Source: Pseudocercospora fijiensis CIRAD86 (lineage: Eukaryota; Ascomycota; Dothideomycetes; Mycosphaerellales; Mycosphaerellaceae). From it: 64,000 nucleotides of DNA. The number at the start of each line of letters is the position of its first letter. The first letter of the stretch is position 1. Location: contig NW_006921543.1 of NCBI RefSeq assembly GCF_000340215.1, positions 1,240,001-1,304,000 of the forward strand, read 5' to 3'. Shown here in pieces: positions 11,746-23,500 of the stretch. Made by a program: the position numbers and the translations under genes. A model generated the notes under the pieces. It was not told the origin of the DNA. It saw only the letters and a list, made by a program, of their open reading frames with translations, and did not search any database.

Positions 11746-12119
11746 CGTAATTGATGTACCGATTGTCATAGTGCTGTTGAGCAAGTTTCTCCAGGAACAG
11801 GCCTAAGGCGAGGACTGTGATGGCGCCATGTGTAACTTTGATAGGTGTATATTAGCAAGCCGTTCTGCAGTTAGCAGATTGTCTTCTATCACCATTCATT
11901 CCCAAGATTGTCAACCAACCCTTCGCAAAGATCAGCATGCCGGGACTGCTCGTGGGTCGCAGGGCTGAGACAGCGTGAGAGAAGGCACTCAGGCCCGTGT
12001 GTCGGTAAGCTGATAATGATCTGGCTTTCACATGCAGTGCACAGCTACTGAATTCTCTACAGAAGCAACCTATCATTACATCGTAAACTGGGAATCTTTC
12101 GCTCTGCTAATCATACACT
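11746..12119. other. Non-RIP 3' flank of the vip1-like gene
   Basis: This stretch has normal CpA/TpG content, unlike everything to its left, and lies downstream of the vip1-like gene. It probably contains the 3' UTR and terminator, but no clear polyadenylation signal could be chosen. A 74-codon frame at 11852-12076 (-) has no domain I recognise and I do not call it a gene. Confidence 0.5.
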
Positions 12120-12194
12120 TTTGGTCATAATTCGCTTGGTCATGATGCGCTTGGTCATGATGCGCTTGGTCATGATGCGCTTGGTCATGATGCG
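12120..12194. repeat. 15-bp tandem repeat directly after the vip1-like stop codon
   Basis: Five copies of CTTGGTCATGATGCG (12120-12134, 12135-12149, 12150-12164, 12165-12179, 12180-12194). The last four are identical and the first differs at a few bases. The array ends 4 bases before the stop codon on the minus strand, so it opens the 3' UTR. A multiple of three would keep frame if the stop were lost. Confidence 0.95.
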
Positions 12195-12198
12195 CCGC

Positions 12199-13282
12199 CT
12201 AGGATGACTTTGGGCAACCGGTGCAGGCACACTTGCCTGGCTCACAAGGGCATTTACCCTCAGCTCCAGCGCAGTTGCACTTCGTCTTCTCCTGGCCGGC
12301 CACAATGACCTTTTCCATCTCGGCCTCCTCTGGAGTGACCTTTGTCGTGGGCGGGGCATCTGGATTCTTGCCGCAGCTAGAGCAAGCGCATTTGCCTGGA
12401 ACACACGAGCACTTGCCGGAATTGGCGGAACAGGCGCATTCTGTGCGGCTCTCGTTGCCTGGGACTGGGTGGTTTGGCTCTTTGCCGGTCTTCAAAGCGG
12501 CAAGGTGCTTGGCCTCGTTGTGAACGTCAAGGACCTGCTTCTGGCCCTGCTCGTAGAACGCGCGCAACTTCTGTCCGGTTGGGGTGCCCAGCGCCTTCTC
12601 GAAATACGAGCTGAGACCGAGCCAGCCTTGGTTTGCCTTTGCAGAGATGCCGTATTGGGTATCTGTGGCCTTGGCCTTGTCGGTCACCTTGTACTTGGTG
12701 TCGATATTCGTAAGAGCGGTGGTGAAGCGGGCCGAGATGCCATGCTGCTGATCGAGAGCGAGGGCACGCTGAATGACCTGGTCGCTCAAGTTGTAGCCGT
12801 GTGCCAGCATTTCGGCGGCAACACGAGCGCGTGGCTTGTCTTCTTGCTGGATACCCTCGCTCTCATGACTGGCTCCCTTCTCGCCTGAAGCTGCGGACGC
12901 CTGGCCAGCGGTGACGTGCACTTGTGCTGGGCCGAGCTGGGTGTTGTCAAGCAAGAGAGCGGTCTTAGCGGCAGTCTCTTTCTCGAAGGTTACGGTGGCG
13001 GACTGGGTGGATGCATCGTCAGGCGACACGGAGAGGTCCTGAATCTTGCCGCTGTGAAGAAGGTGTTAGCATCCTGCAACTGTTGGGAGTTCGCTCCGTG
13101 CCATCGGACGTTCTGGGAGTCGCAAAACGCGTTCAGCTGCGTGGAGCACACGCTGCTGCGGGAACCATCATTGCAGACGGCTGGAAATGCTGGAAGGGTA
13201 CATACCAAAAGCTGAAGAAGTCTCGCACCTCCTTCTCAGAGGTCTGCGAGCTAATGCCCTTGACGTGGATGGTGTTGGACAT
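12199..13282 (-). CDS. vip1: Vip1-family RRM protein with two C-terminal metallothionein-like modules
   Basis: Two exons: 13282-13206 and 13051-12199, total 309 residues. The 154-nt intron starts GTATGT, has a GCTAAC branch site (13065-13070) and ends ACAG. Splicing restores the RRM: exon 1 gives MSNTIHVKGISSQTSEKEV and ends inside Cys26, and exon 2 continues GKIQDLSVSPDDAS. The RRM covers about residues 1-73, with RNP2-like IHVKGI and RNP1-like ATVTFEKE. An Ala/Gln-rich helical middle follows (about 74-215). Residues 231-252 and 284-305 are two modules with the spacing CxC-x6-CxC-x4-CxC-x2-C, seven Cys each. Fission yeast Vip1 relatives are RRM proteins of poorly defined role. The Cys modules suggest Cu or Zn binding (inference). 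The start has A at -3 and a CAAA-rich leader. It is the only intact gene here. Confidence 0.93.
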
Positions 13283-13660
13283 GATTGTTATTCGATTTGT
13301 GGTTCGGTTTGTGGTTTGGTTTGATATGAGTTGGAAGTCGGAGAGTGTACGTTGCGAAGGAAGGGGTGTGCTTGGAAGGTTTTATGTCTTGGTTGGAGCG
13401 CTGTTTCTGCGTTTCGCTGCGTGACTTCTGCGTTCAACGTTCAACCAAGGAAATTGCCCCAAGCTTTCATCAATCGAAGCAATGACGATTGGTGGGGCAG
13501 CGTTGCCACGTGCCAGCGCCACAATTTCCTCGCATTCTGGACACTTCGCGAAACACACACGACACTCCATGCGATCCCTTTGAAAGTCATACCGGTGATT
13601 CTTGGCGAACTAGTCCCACTAATGGTTCCACTTTCCACGTAAATTTAGTGACGCGGCGAA
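13283..13660 (-). promoter_or_regulatory. Promoter and leader region of the vip1-like gene
   Basis: Non-RIP sequence upstream of the start codon. On the minus strand it holds a CCAAT box (13488-13492), about 206 bases before the ATG, and a leader rich in CAAACC/CAAAC motifs directly before the start, as is common in fungal genes. RIP-type composition resumes at about 13660, so only some 380 bp of promoter survive unmutated. Confidence 0.5.
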
Positions 13661-13789
13661 CGCCGATTAGGCGTGTAGCGGCAGCCGACCTCGCTCCGGA
13701 CAGGGTGTCGATTAAGGTTAGTAAGGAGGGTAGATTATAAGCCGCAAAGTTAACCTTAGAGATTGACTTTGCTAGTTAAACCTAAGCAA

Positions 13790-14440
13790 GTAAAGGAATA
13801 TAGTATAATGCCGCCAAGTATACTAGAGAGACTAGTTTGTAGACTAATAGACCTATAGAATATAGATAAAGGTATACTAACTTATATAATAGCTATAGAC
13901 GCACTTCCGTACTAAGGAAGAGTCTCGTTAGCGCCGTAGGCTCTACTCGAAGGGTATTAAATTAAGTATAGAAGAGGTACGGCGACTAGTACTACTAAGA
14001 AGTCTATTAAAGTAGCGACTATCGACTACTAGTAACTAGTAGAAGGCTATTATAGAGCGCCTCGATAAGGTAGAAGTATAGGTAAAGGACTTAAGGGTAG
14101 ATTTAAACGTATAGTAATAGCAACAAGCCGTTGCCGCTCGTAGTAAGGATACTATAGTAAAGGAAGAGCCTAATCCGACCGTAGAAGGCTCTTAAAGTAA
14201 GGAAGAGGTTATTAGGGCCTCCGAGTTTAATTAATTAGCGTCTAATATAGTAGATTTAACGAAGGAGGTAAAGGAGCTAAAGGCGTTATTGTTATCGCTA
14301 TTGCAGGTTTAATAGAAGGCGTTAGAGCCGGCGTTGCAATAGCTAAAGTACTCGTAGAAGTAGATAGCCTATTATCCGCAAATATAGGCCTCTAAGCCTT
14401 TCGGTAGCTTCTTATATCTCTTACATTATACTAGTCGTAG
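13790..14440 (+). pseudogene. Unrecognised RIP-mutated ORF, coiled-coil-like
   Basis: A plus-strand frame broken only by TAG/TAA shows protein-like content. An Arg/Leu-rich start includes KGIKLSIEEVRRLVLLRSLL. A hydrophilic part follows (KAIIERLDKVEV, RSKDTIVKEEPNPTVEG), then a Leu-rich run with LTKEVKELKALLLSLLQ. This resembles the N-terminal part of a retrotransposon gag or a plant-homeobox-like coiled coil, but there is no diagnostic motif. It may be a leftover of another element next to the Helitron. Function not assigned. Confidence 0.35.
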
Positions 14441-14559
14441 AAATAGAGCTTATAGAGGTTGTATTCCGGTCTATAGTTAAGGCAAGTCTTAGTAGCATCA
14501 AATTCTCGCCTTCCTTCCTTCTTAATAGGCTACTAAGTTAGCCGCTAAGAGGTCCTTAT

Positions 14560-16600
14560 AAGCCTATAAAGCTAGCACCTTCGAGGGTTAATAAGAGTGC
14601 GCTTTCGGACGTGCTTATAGCTATAGTCTAACCGAGGGACCTTCTTAGGAAGACCGGCTATCTTATTAAACCTATAGCGGCGTAGACGAGGTAAACTAGC
14701 GTTATAATTTACGTATATATTGCCCTTAGCAAACCTGCCTCTATTATATAGCAAACTAGACCTTAACTCGACGGCGGCTTTAAATTCTGCGTCTCGGATA
14801 ATATATACTCCTAGGCGGCTACGCGTGCCTAGAAGTGTACGAGCAAAGCTTACGCCTTATAGCTAGCTAATTAGAAGCTATCGTCGTTATTATATTAATT
14901 ACTTTTAGAAGGCTTAGCAATTAGCAAAGCGTATAAAATCGACTTAGTTTATCGCAAATCTATTAATAGTATATAAAGGCTTTAGAGCCCTCGTATCGCC
15001 TCTTAGCCTCTTATACTCCTCCGACTAATTATCTATATCGATATCGGCATCGCTATCGCTACCCTCGAAATTGAACTAGTCTAAAGGCACCTCCGCTTTA
15101 GAAGAAGAGGAAGAAGAAGAAGAAGACACCTCTTAACCGGCTGCCTTAGCAGCCTCCTTTGCTAGATACTCCTAGATTTGCTTGTCTGCCTTAGCCTTCT
15201 ACTATGTCTTAGTATATCGCTCCTAGATCTCGGCAAGGATTTGCTAATAGTACGCTATACTAAACTCGTTTAGTTAGATAGAAGGAAGCAGAGGAATAGC
15301 CGGTTAACGTACTAGCGGGCGAAAGTCCTAATCTATACTATTATATAGTATATTAAGGTGCTATATACGAAGGCGAAGCGCGTACGCTTAGAGATCCGCT
15401 TCGATACTAAAGACTTGCTTAGGAACTTAACCTTGTATAAGGACTATAGCATTGTAAATTGCTAGCGTACCGTAGTTGTATACGTCCGCCTATCGAGTAG
15501 CCTAATCGATTTCTTATTATATCTATTAATTACCGAGTAGCTAGCTAGCAGCTGCCGCTACTAGGAATAGGGATAGTAATCGTATAAAACATAGGACAAG
15601 ACGGATGCTAAGAGGGCCTATACTTCGACGTCTATCGGCGTACGTATCTAGCTAGGAGTTCTAGGTCTTTACTATAGTAGTGCGGGGATCGAACATAGCT
15701 GTAACTAGATGCTTGTTAGATAAGTAGATAAAGACAATAGGACGTAACTTGTCGTCTAGCGAGAATTCTAAGGATGTAAGCGTAGTAAGTAAGTTATTAG
15801 TAGTTAGCTAATACTAATTAATGCCTTTAGTACTAGCATCCGTCTACTACTAATAGTCGATAGGCTTTAAGTTTATAGCGGAAGGCTATCTAAAGTCGAG
15901 AATAGCCTTAATCGCGATATTAACTATATCGACTACTCTAGCCTCCCTAGCCTCGGAGAGAAACAGGAGCGAGTAGGCCTGCTTAGGATTAATTAGGTCT
16001 CTACCGCGAATAAAGGACTCCTCGGATAGGCGTAAAATGTCGGTTATAACGATATCGTCGTACTAGGACTTTAGTATCTCTTTAGGTATTAACTTAGGAG
16101 CGAGGTTGTTTCGTAGAAGGTAGGCAACCTTATCGAACATAGCGAGTTCCCTTAAGCTAATGCTAGTAGAAGACTTTATCTAAAAGCGTACGTTGCTAGG
16201 GTTAACCTATATACGACGTCCCTTTCTAGTAGCGACATTCTAGTACTTAAATACTAGGTTAATAAGTCGTACTATTTAAGGGTAAGGACATCGACTAGTA
16301 GGTAGATACTCTTCTTTCTTCGCATTCTAGATAATACGAGATTGTATAGTAGCGGCCTCCGCTTTATCGAGGAATATACGCCGGAAGACCTGCTAGAATA
16401 CTCTCTCGCCTTTAAAGTCCTATATAAAGCATCTCTAGTATACCTTCTAAAGTGGACGTATAGTATTAATTAACTCTTACTTATAGTAGTAGAAGGTAGA
16501 TAGTAATACTAATTCGACCTTAACCTGTCTTCGGAAGTTGCGTTCTAAATCGATATTAGCTAGGTATATAAAGGTAGGTAGCGGTTGCGGAGGTATATAA
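14560..16600 (-). pseudogene. Unrecognised minus-strand ORF downstream of the Helitron helicase
   Basis: Protein-like minus-strand reading frames continue past the helicase C-terminus. Examples are GERVFQQVFRRIFLDKAEAA, ISLRELAMFDKVAYLLRNN and DILRLSEESFIRGRDLINPK, then an acidic Ser-rich tract encoded by a GAA-rich stretch near 15105-15130. At the far end 14572-14754 is open and basic (FRFNKIAGLPKKVPRL-like). It could be a second Helitron ORF or a separate element. I do not recognise the family. Confidence 0.4.
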
Positions 16601-18923
16601 TAGCCCGGTTGTTATTAAACTAGGGCAGGGGCCGATATAAGAGGAGGAGCGGATATAGACAGTATAGAACCGACAGAAGACGTTAAAGTAGAAGATAATA
16701 TCGAGATAGCGCGTTATCGATATACGGCGCTATTAGACGGTCTATCGCGGGCTTAGTAGCGTAGATTACGCTGCGCCTAACGCTCGTTACGTTAAACCTC
16801 TTCTATAAAGAGAAGGCGGTCTAGATCCGCGTCTGCCTTACGAACTAGTATACGTCGACAAGGTACTTTCGTAATTAGGTTATAGACCTATCCGGATATA
16901 GGAGGGAATCCTTAGCTTATATCTTTACCTTGTACTAGATCATTATTAGGATCATTATCTAGCCCCTATTGCTACTCCGGCCTATCGATGTCTATATTAT
17001 TATCCTCGCTAGGCAAAGGCAAGTTAGAAGGAGTCTAATAGTTAACATTATTATCGTCGTCGTCTACGTAGTCCGATAGTAGTAGCTACTAGACAAGGGC
17101 TATATAGAAATTGTCGGATAGTTAGGCTATAGCGCTACTAATACTACTAAAGGCTCGTAACGATAGTATAGGCGTTGCTAGTAGCTCGGGCAGATATTGT
17201 AATTGCCTCCGCTATTCGTCCGTAAGCCGTATACGCTATATATTACCCGCTAGATTGCGAATACGTTATAGATCGAATAGCTCTTTAAGCATTAGACTAG
17301 CGAAGGTCTTAATACGAGAGAAGGCAATGTATATTAAGCCTACAGAGAAGTCTTTAGGCCTAAGCTTAATAATAGCCTTATTTAGGGTAATACCCTAGGC
17401 TTTGTAGACTGTTAACGCGTAGGAGACAGTTAATAGAAACTGCTCTCGCTAGTTATCTTCCTGTCTATCTACGTTACGGCGGATACGAAAGATAGGGACA
17501 ATCTTCCGAGAGCTAACATTAAAGAGTGCTAGTGCATTATCCTTTAGGCTTTCAAATGCGATTAGGAGGCAAAGAGGTAGCTCCTTTCTAAGATTCTTAT
17601 CTCGAGCAGACTCTAGCTAGATAATATTATAGACGATACCTTGCCTACTATTAACTATGCCAAATTCCGTCTAAATATTAGTAAGCAGCATTACCTTGCA
17701 TCCGATAGATACCTTAAGGGTGCTTTCGAGATTAAAGACGTTCTTAGAGGGAACTAAAGCGGTATCTAATCGGTTATGCGAGGCACTAATAGGCAAGATA
17801 GCGTTACTAATGTCTCGAAGCTTCTAGTAGTTTAGATTATTAACATCTGTATTAGTAAAGTAGATTCGGGTTGCATCCTCGAAGCTACGGAGTTTAGCCG
17901 GATCCGTAATATTGCTACGTCGTATAAGAGTTTGCTAGTATAGCATTTAAGCTATGCCGGTACGTAACGTAGAAAGGGCTTCTCGAAACGCGACCTAGTC
18001 CGGACTATCGCCTTCTTGTCGTATATTAGCCTATAGAACGATAGACCTATTAAATGCATAGTATACGGCTTGTCTAGCGATCTTATAAGGAGTCTTTAGT
18101 ATCGTATAAAATAGGGGCTTTTAGAATACGGGCGTAAGCTAATAGAAGTTACTAAAGATAATAACATTCATTCTACCGAACATCGCGTCGTAATTAAGGC
18201 ACTATCGAAGCCGCTGGTTAAGCATCTAAAGTAGAGGTTAACTAACTATAGACTTCTCGTCGATAATAATATACCGTATAGGGCGAAGGAGATTTTCTAT
18301 ACGAGTAAGTCGAACACCTGCGAGGTCTAGCATACCCTCCTTACTAGTTCGAATAGGTAGCTTAAAGGCGGAATATAGCGTAGAGCTATCGATATTAGTA
18401 GCTACAGTGCCTATAGGAGCTAAACAGATAACTAGGTTTCTAGTATAATTAGCTGCCTTTATATCGGACTATAGACGGGCACATATTATCTAGATTAAGA
18501 AGGACTTCCCTATGCTACCTGTACTATCGACGTTAAGTAGTAGCTAAGGTAGATTGTCTCTCGTAAGGATAGCCCGGAAGTAAGTAACGACCTCTTTAAA
18601 CGCCTAACGCTAATAGCGGTTAAGCTTATCGAACTATAAAGTTAACTATAACTATATATCGAGGTCTACTACCCTATATGTAGCCTTCTATCGCTACTAC
18701 TAGTCCTAAGTCGTGTTATAGATGTTAGGGTACTCGTTAAGATATTTAGCGATACGTGTCTCCTAATAAGCAGCCCTATCTAGTTCTCGGTTACTAAGAT
18801 TATTAGGATCTTTATCGCGTACGCTAGGGTTTAGCGAGGGACCGTAGAGGGTATTAAAGTTAGCTAGCTCGCCAAGGTCCTATGCTTGTAAATCGATAAA
18901 GTTATCGTTATTCCTACGGTTAA
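16600..18923 (-). pseudogene. Helitron protein, C-terminal PIF1-type helicase part
   Basis: From 18923 leftwards: a Walker A region (DSTGSIGKSFLI, in place of the family GTGGSGKSFL), then NLVICLAPIGTVATNIDSST, then a Walker B region RPIRYIIIDEKSIVS. Next is FGRMNVIIF, and near 17330-17420 the motif V/VI region LTVSYALTVYKA-GITLNKA. These match the order in PIF1-like Helitron helicases. A charged, low-complexity tail rich in Asp and Gln follows (about 16600-17200). Several Gln and Trp codons are TAG. The rest of the protein is on the far side of the LTR element. Confidence 0.88.
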
Positions 18924-19231
18924 TATAAGAAAATAGGTATATAGCAACGTATAGAACACCCTCTACTAATCGCCGTAGTAGAAAGTAGAACTAAACCGTG
19001 CCTTTCTTAGAATAGGGCAAAGCGACTACTATTAACTAGGCCTAGTACGGATAGCATATCTGCCGTGCCGGCTACCGAGTATGTCTATACGAGTAATCGA
19101 GCATTACGCGCATACGCTAAGCAAGCTTATCGCTAGCGCGGCTGTATCGTACTGCACGTAATAATATTACATAATTGTTATATAGGCTTGCTAAGGCAGG
19201 ATAGGAGACTTTACTTGCTTAGGTTCTTATA
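18924..19231 (-). repeat. LTR, copy 2, left (3' LTR in element sense)
   Basis: 308 bp, matching 25612-25919. GTTAA precedes it. The purine tract GGGGGAAGGAGATAAT (19232-19247, minus strand) abuts it. Confidence 0.95.
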
Positions 19232-19653
19232 ATTATCTCCTTCCCCCGGTATAGCTATCCTAGCTATAGGGCAATATAGTAAATTATACTATTTCTTATA
19301 CTCTGCGCTGTACTTGCGCGTCTTATGCGTACCTATCGCTAGGCTGTAGTTGCTAGGCACGTTATAATTTGCCTCGTAGTTGCTTGTTTGTTTATAGATT
19401 TAAAGCGCGGCTACTTCTAGCACTAACTAGAGGTTGCCTAAATTTCTAAGAACGCGGTAGCTACGCGAGAACGCAAGCTGTCCGAAAGCGAGGCGAGTAT
19501 TTAAAGCATTCGAAGCCCGCTTAAAAACTTCTTCTTTTTCTAAGTGCTCCGAATACTACCCGCCTACCCCCCGCCTACTCCCCCCTTACGCCCCCCTAGT
19601 ATTACTTAAAGATTTTTCTTTTTTAAACATCTATCTAAAAAAACATTACTAGC

Positions 19654-20576
19654 ATAGCTACTCCTTCGCGTACCTTAGGTAAGCGCGCCGTAGGCGTACC
19701 GCCCTCGATATCTACTACGCCTACCTAGCGCCTACTAAAAGTCCTAGAGGGCTATACTCGTTGCTTTAGGTATATAACGGCTAACGGTACGTTTTCTCGC
19801 CCTTTGCTACGCGTATACGCTTCGTAACTAACTCGCTTTAGATAACCTATCTAAGCTCTATATAGGCGGTAATATAGACCCTACTACTAAGCGCAACTAC
19901 GATCGCTGCCGTAGTAGCTACTATACCTATACGCCTATTACGGTACGCGCGCTAGTGTCGCTGCTAGCCCGCATCCGCGCCGTACGCTCTACGCGCGACC
20001 TTTACGATCTAGACGGCTACGACTCCCCTAAGGAGTCTAACGAGGCCTTAGAGGCACTCTAGGCTAATCTAGACGCCGTCGTCGCTCGTAGGTTTCTTAT
20101 ACGCTCTACTTACGCTTCGCATACTAACCTCGATATTAGTTATTCTATCTACGCTCGACGCCTTCTATATTAATAAGAATAAGGTAACCCTAGGCGGCAA
20201 AGCCCTAGCCCGTAAGGGGGCCGCTAGCGGGTCCCTTACGGATATTAACCTACTTAGTGCCCTCGAGAACATCGGTACTAACTTAGCCGGCTTAGTAGAG
20301 ATCGGTCGTTAGGTATAGTTTCTTCCTATAGCCTCGTCTTACCTACGCTTCGCATACTAACCGTACTAGAATCTCGCTTAGCGCGTCGGCGCTAACGCCG
20401 TCGCCGCTATCGATGCCGCTATAGGCATCGAGTAGGAGGAGTCTAAGGAGGAGTCTAAGGATAAGTAGGATAGGCGGCCCGCCGTCGGCGCGCCTGCGCG
20501 GCGCCTTCTTTATATATACTAGGCTAATAGGCCTTTTTTAGTAGCGAAACGAGTACGTATCTACTATTTTTCTTAA
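19654..20576 (+). pseudogene. Antisense four-exon gene in LTR element copy 2
   Basis: Counterpart of 2174-3095. Exons are 19654-19786, 19842-20087, 20140-20312 and 20370-20576, with lengths identical to copy 1. Introns are 55, 52 and 57 nt. The third intron has gained or lost one base relative to copy 1 while exon frame is unchanged, which argues that the exon-intron structure is real. The start codon is ATA here and ATG in copy 1, consistent with RIP. Again TAG is the only in-frame stop before the final TAA. Confidence 0.7.
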
Positions 20577-20598
20577 GTTTCATTTTCTTTTGTTTTAA

Positions 20599-23500
20599 TC
20601 ACTGCCTACGCTTACGCTTCGCTTACGCTTCGAACTCGTCTAACGCTATAGAATCTTTAATATAAATAGCTAGTTCCTAAGTATTATATTCTTTAGGCTA
20701 ACCTCGCTACTTAATAAGGTAGTACGCCTTCCGCTTTTTTATCTTCTTAGCTACGATTGTTTCTACCTACTACTCGTTACCTTTAGCGATAGGCATACTT
20801 ATCTTATACTCCTCGCTATCGCGCCTATACTAAGGCTCGAGGAGGGAAATATAGAAAACATTGTAGATCTTCGTACTTAACGGCAGTGCTAGGCGGTACG
20901 CCTACGCTCTAACTGCGTTAATAATGCGGAAAGGCCCTATATACTTCGGGCTAAGTTTCTTCTTTAGGATATCTAAGCTAATATTCTTTATCGACAGCAA
21001 GACTAGGTCGCCTATACTATATATTTTAGCAGTATAGTATATATTGTATTGCTTAGCCTAGTATTCTGCTACTTTCTGCTAGCGTTCCGCAAGCGTTTTA
21101 TACGCTTTCCGTAGTCGCTCCGTAGCGTCGATAGCTACTAGTGCCCTTCCCTTAGTTAGCTCGTCCCGAGCTAGTAGCTTATTTGCGCTCGGCATCAAAT
21201 TAGGGTTAAAGCCGTAGAGCATCTTAAAGGGGCTTATACGCAATATAGGATAAACGCTATTGTTATAGGCAAACTCCGCCTAAGGTAACAATTTAGCCTA
21301 ATTATCCTAGTTCTCGGAGCAATAATATCGCAGGTATTGCTCGAGGGTCTAGTTCGCGCGTTCGGTCTACCTATTAGTCTAAGGATAGAAGGCTATACTA
21401 AGCCTACGCTTTATATACGCTTCGAAGTAGAAGTCGCTCTAAAACTAGCTAGTAAATAGCGATCTACGATCGCTAATAATACCTAATAGTACTCTAAAAC
21501 GCCTAATTACCTCCTTTTAAAGGATATCCGCGAGTTCTACTACTATACACTTCTTCGTCGTTAGGATAAAGAGGCTTATCTTCGTATAGCGGTCGACTAT
21601 TACGAGGATCGTAGTATATACGTAGGCGCCGAGCTTGCTCGGCGGGAGATCGGTAATAAAGTCTATCGTTAACTCTTACTAAGGTCGGGTCGGTATAGGT
21701 AGAGTAGCGAGCTCGCTATATAGGCGATAGCGCTTCGCCTTCGACTGTTAATAAATTCTATAGGTACGGATATAGGCCGTAATGTCCTCGGCTATCTTTA
21801 GCTAGAAGTACTTTCGGCGTATTAGGTCTATAGTCTTAGCTACACTAAAGTATCTAGCTAAAGGGTCGTCGTAGTATATACGTATTAGCTGCGTACGTAA
21901 TGCGTAGTCCTTAGGGATATATAGCGCATCTCCGTAGTAAATGAGGTTACTACGACGAGAATAGCTAGGCGGGAGGTTAGAACCACTTAACGAGGCTAAG
22001 CTACCCGACGGTGAGCTTGTCTCGTATAAGCCTCCTCCTCTCGCTTACTCTAGCTATTATAAAGTACGTATAAAACTAAGGATTATATTAGGTATCTCGT
22101 AGTAGGGCCCGTTATTCCTAACGATAGTAGCCGCTACTCTTACGGGACTGCTAATAAAACTCTTGCGTTCCGCTAGCGCTATACTAGCGTCTCGCATCCC
22201 TATATATATAATAGAGATGCGTTTTACAATCGGCTCGATATCTTCGGGCAGATTTAACTATAGAGCTAGTTTCGACTATAATATAGGAAGAAGGTTGTTT
22301 ACCGCCTACGACTCGCTCTCGTAGTCGCTACGTCGTAAAGGCGTATCGGCTAGGTTTCGCTTACTAGCCCGATATTTAATAGTAAAGTTAAAAGGTATAA
22401 GGAAGGTTACCTATCTTGCCTGCCTTCCGACGAGCTACTTTATCTTTATAAAGCCCTTAAGATTGGCGTAGTCGACAACTACGCGGGTCGTATACTAGGC
22501 GCCGTCGAGGTACGGGCGCTAATGCTTAAAGGACTCGACAACCGCTAGGAGCTCCTAGTTATAGGTCTTATAATTTGTCTCGGCTAGGACTATTTTTCGT
22601 AACTAGAAGGCAATAGGGTACCAATTCCTATCTTCGCTCTATTATAATATAATCCCTACTAAGGCGAACGTAGAGGCATCGGTTTCGATACGTAGGGGCT
22701 TCGTAGGATTATAGTGTCGCAATATCGAGGCCGAGCTAAAGGTAGCCTTTAGCTAGTAGAACGCTTGCTCCTCGCTTTCGCCCTACGGGACCTGCCCTAG
22801 CTTTCGGCTATTTACGGCTCCTTTCGATAGGGCGGTTAGTAGTATAACGATCCGGGAGTAATTAGGGATAAACCTTCGGTAGAAGTTGTAGAATCTAAGG
22901 AAGGATTAAACCTCCTTTAGCGTTAATAGGCGAGGCTATTCGGTAATAGCGTTTACCCTACGCTAATCTATCGATACGCCTTCGGTACTAACGATAAACC
23001 CTAGGAATTCGACTTCTTTCTTCTAGAAGGAACATTTCTTTCTATTCGTATATAAGGCGAACTTCCGGAGCCGCGTAAGGATAGCGCGTACGTCTCGTAC
23101 GTAGTCCTCTCGCGTTTTGCTATAGATAAGAATGTCGTTAAGGTAGACGATATAGCAAATATTAACTAGGCTAGCTAACGCCCTATTAATATATTCTTAA
23201 AACGTAGTAGGAGCATTAGTAAGCCTAAAAGGCATTACCTTATACTCGAAGTGCCCGTACCGCGTACGGAACGCAGTCTTCTACTCGTCGCCTCGCTTAA
23301 TATAGATACGGTAATATATATCCTAAAGGTCTAAGGACGTATACTATTCGGCGTCCTTAAGCCTATTAAGCGTTTCGCTAATAAGAGGCAGGGGGTAACG
23401 ATTTTTAATAGTAATCTCGTTTAGCCCCCTATAATCGACGTAGAGTCTTAGACTACTATCCTTCTTTAGTACAAATAGGATCGGCGTACCCGCCTCGCTT

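Noticed and set aside
11852..12076. 74-codon minus-strand frame downstream of vip1
   Set aside because: No domain, no clear signals, and it lies in the expected 3' flank.
12111..13740. Many open frames overlapping the vip1-like gene on both strands (for example 12221-12523, 12469-12888 and 12916-13215 on +, and 12111-12404 on -)
   Set aside because: They are shadows of the spliced minus-strand gene or run into its repeat; the MTKRI repeat peptide is a by-product of the 15-bp repeat.
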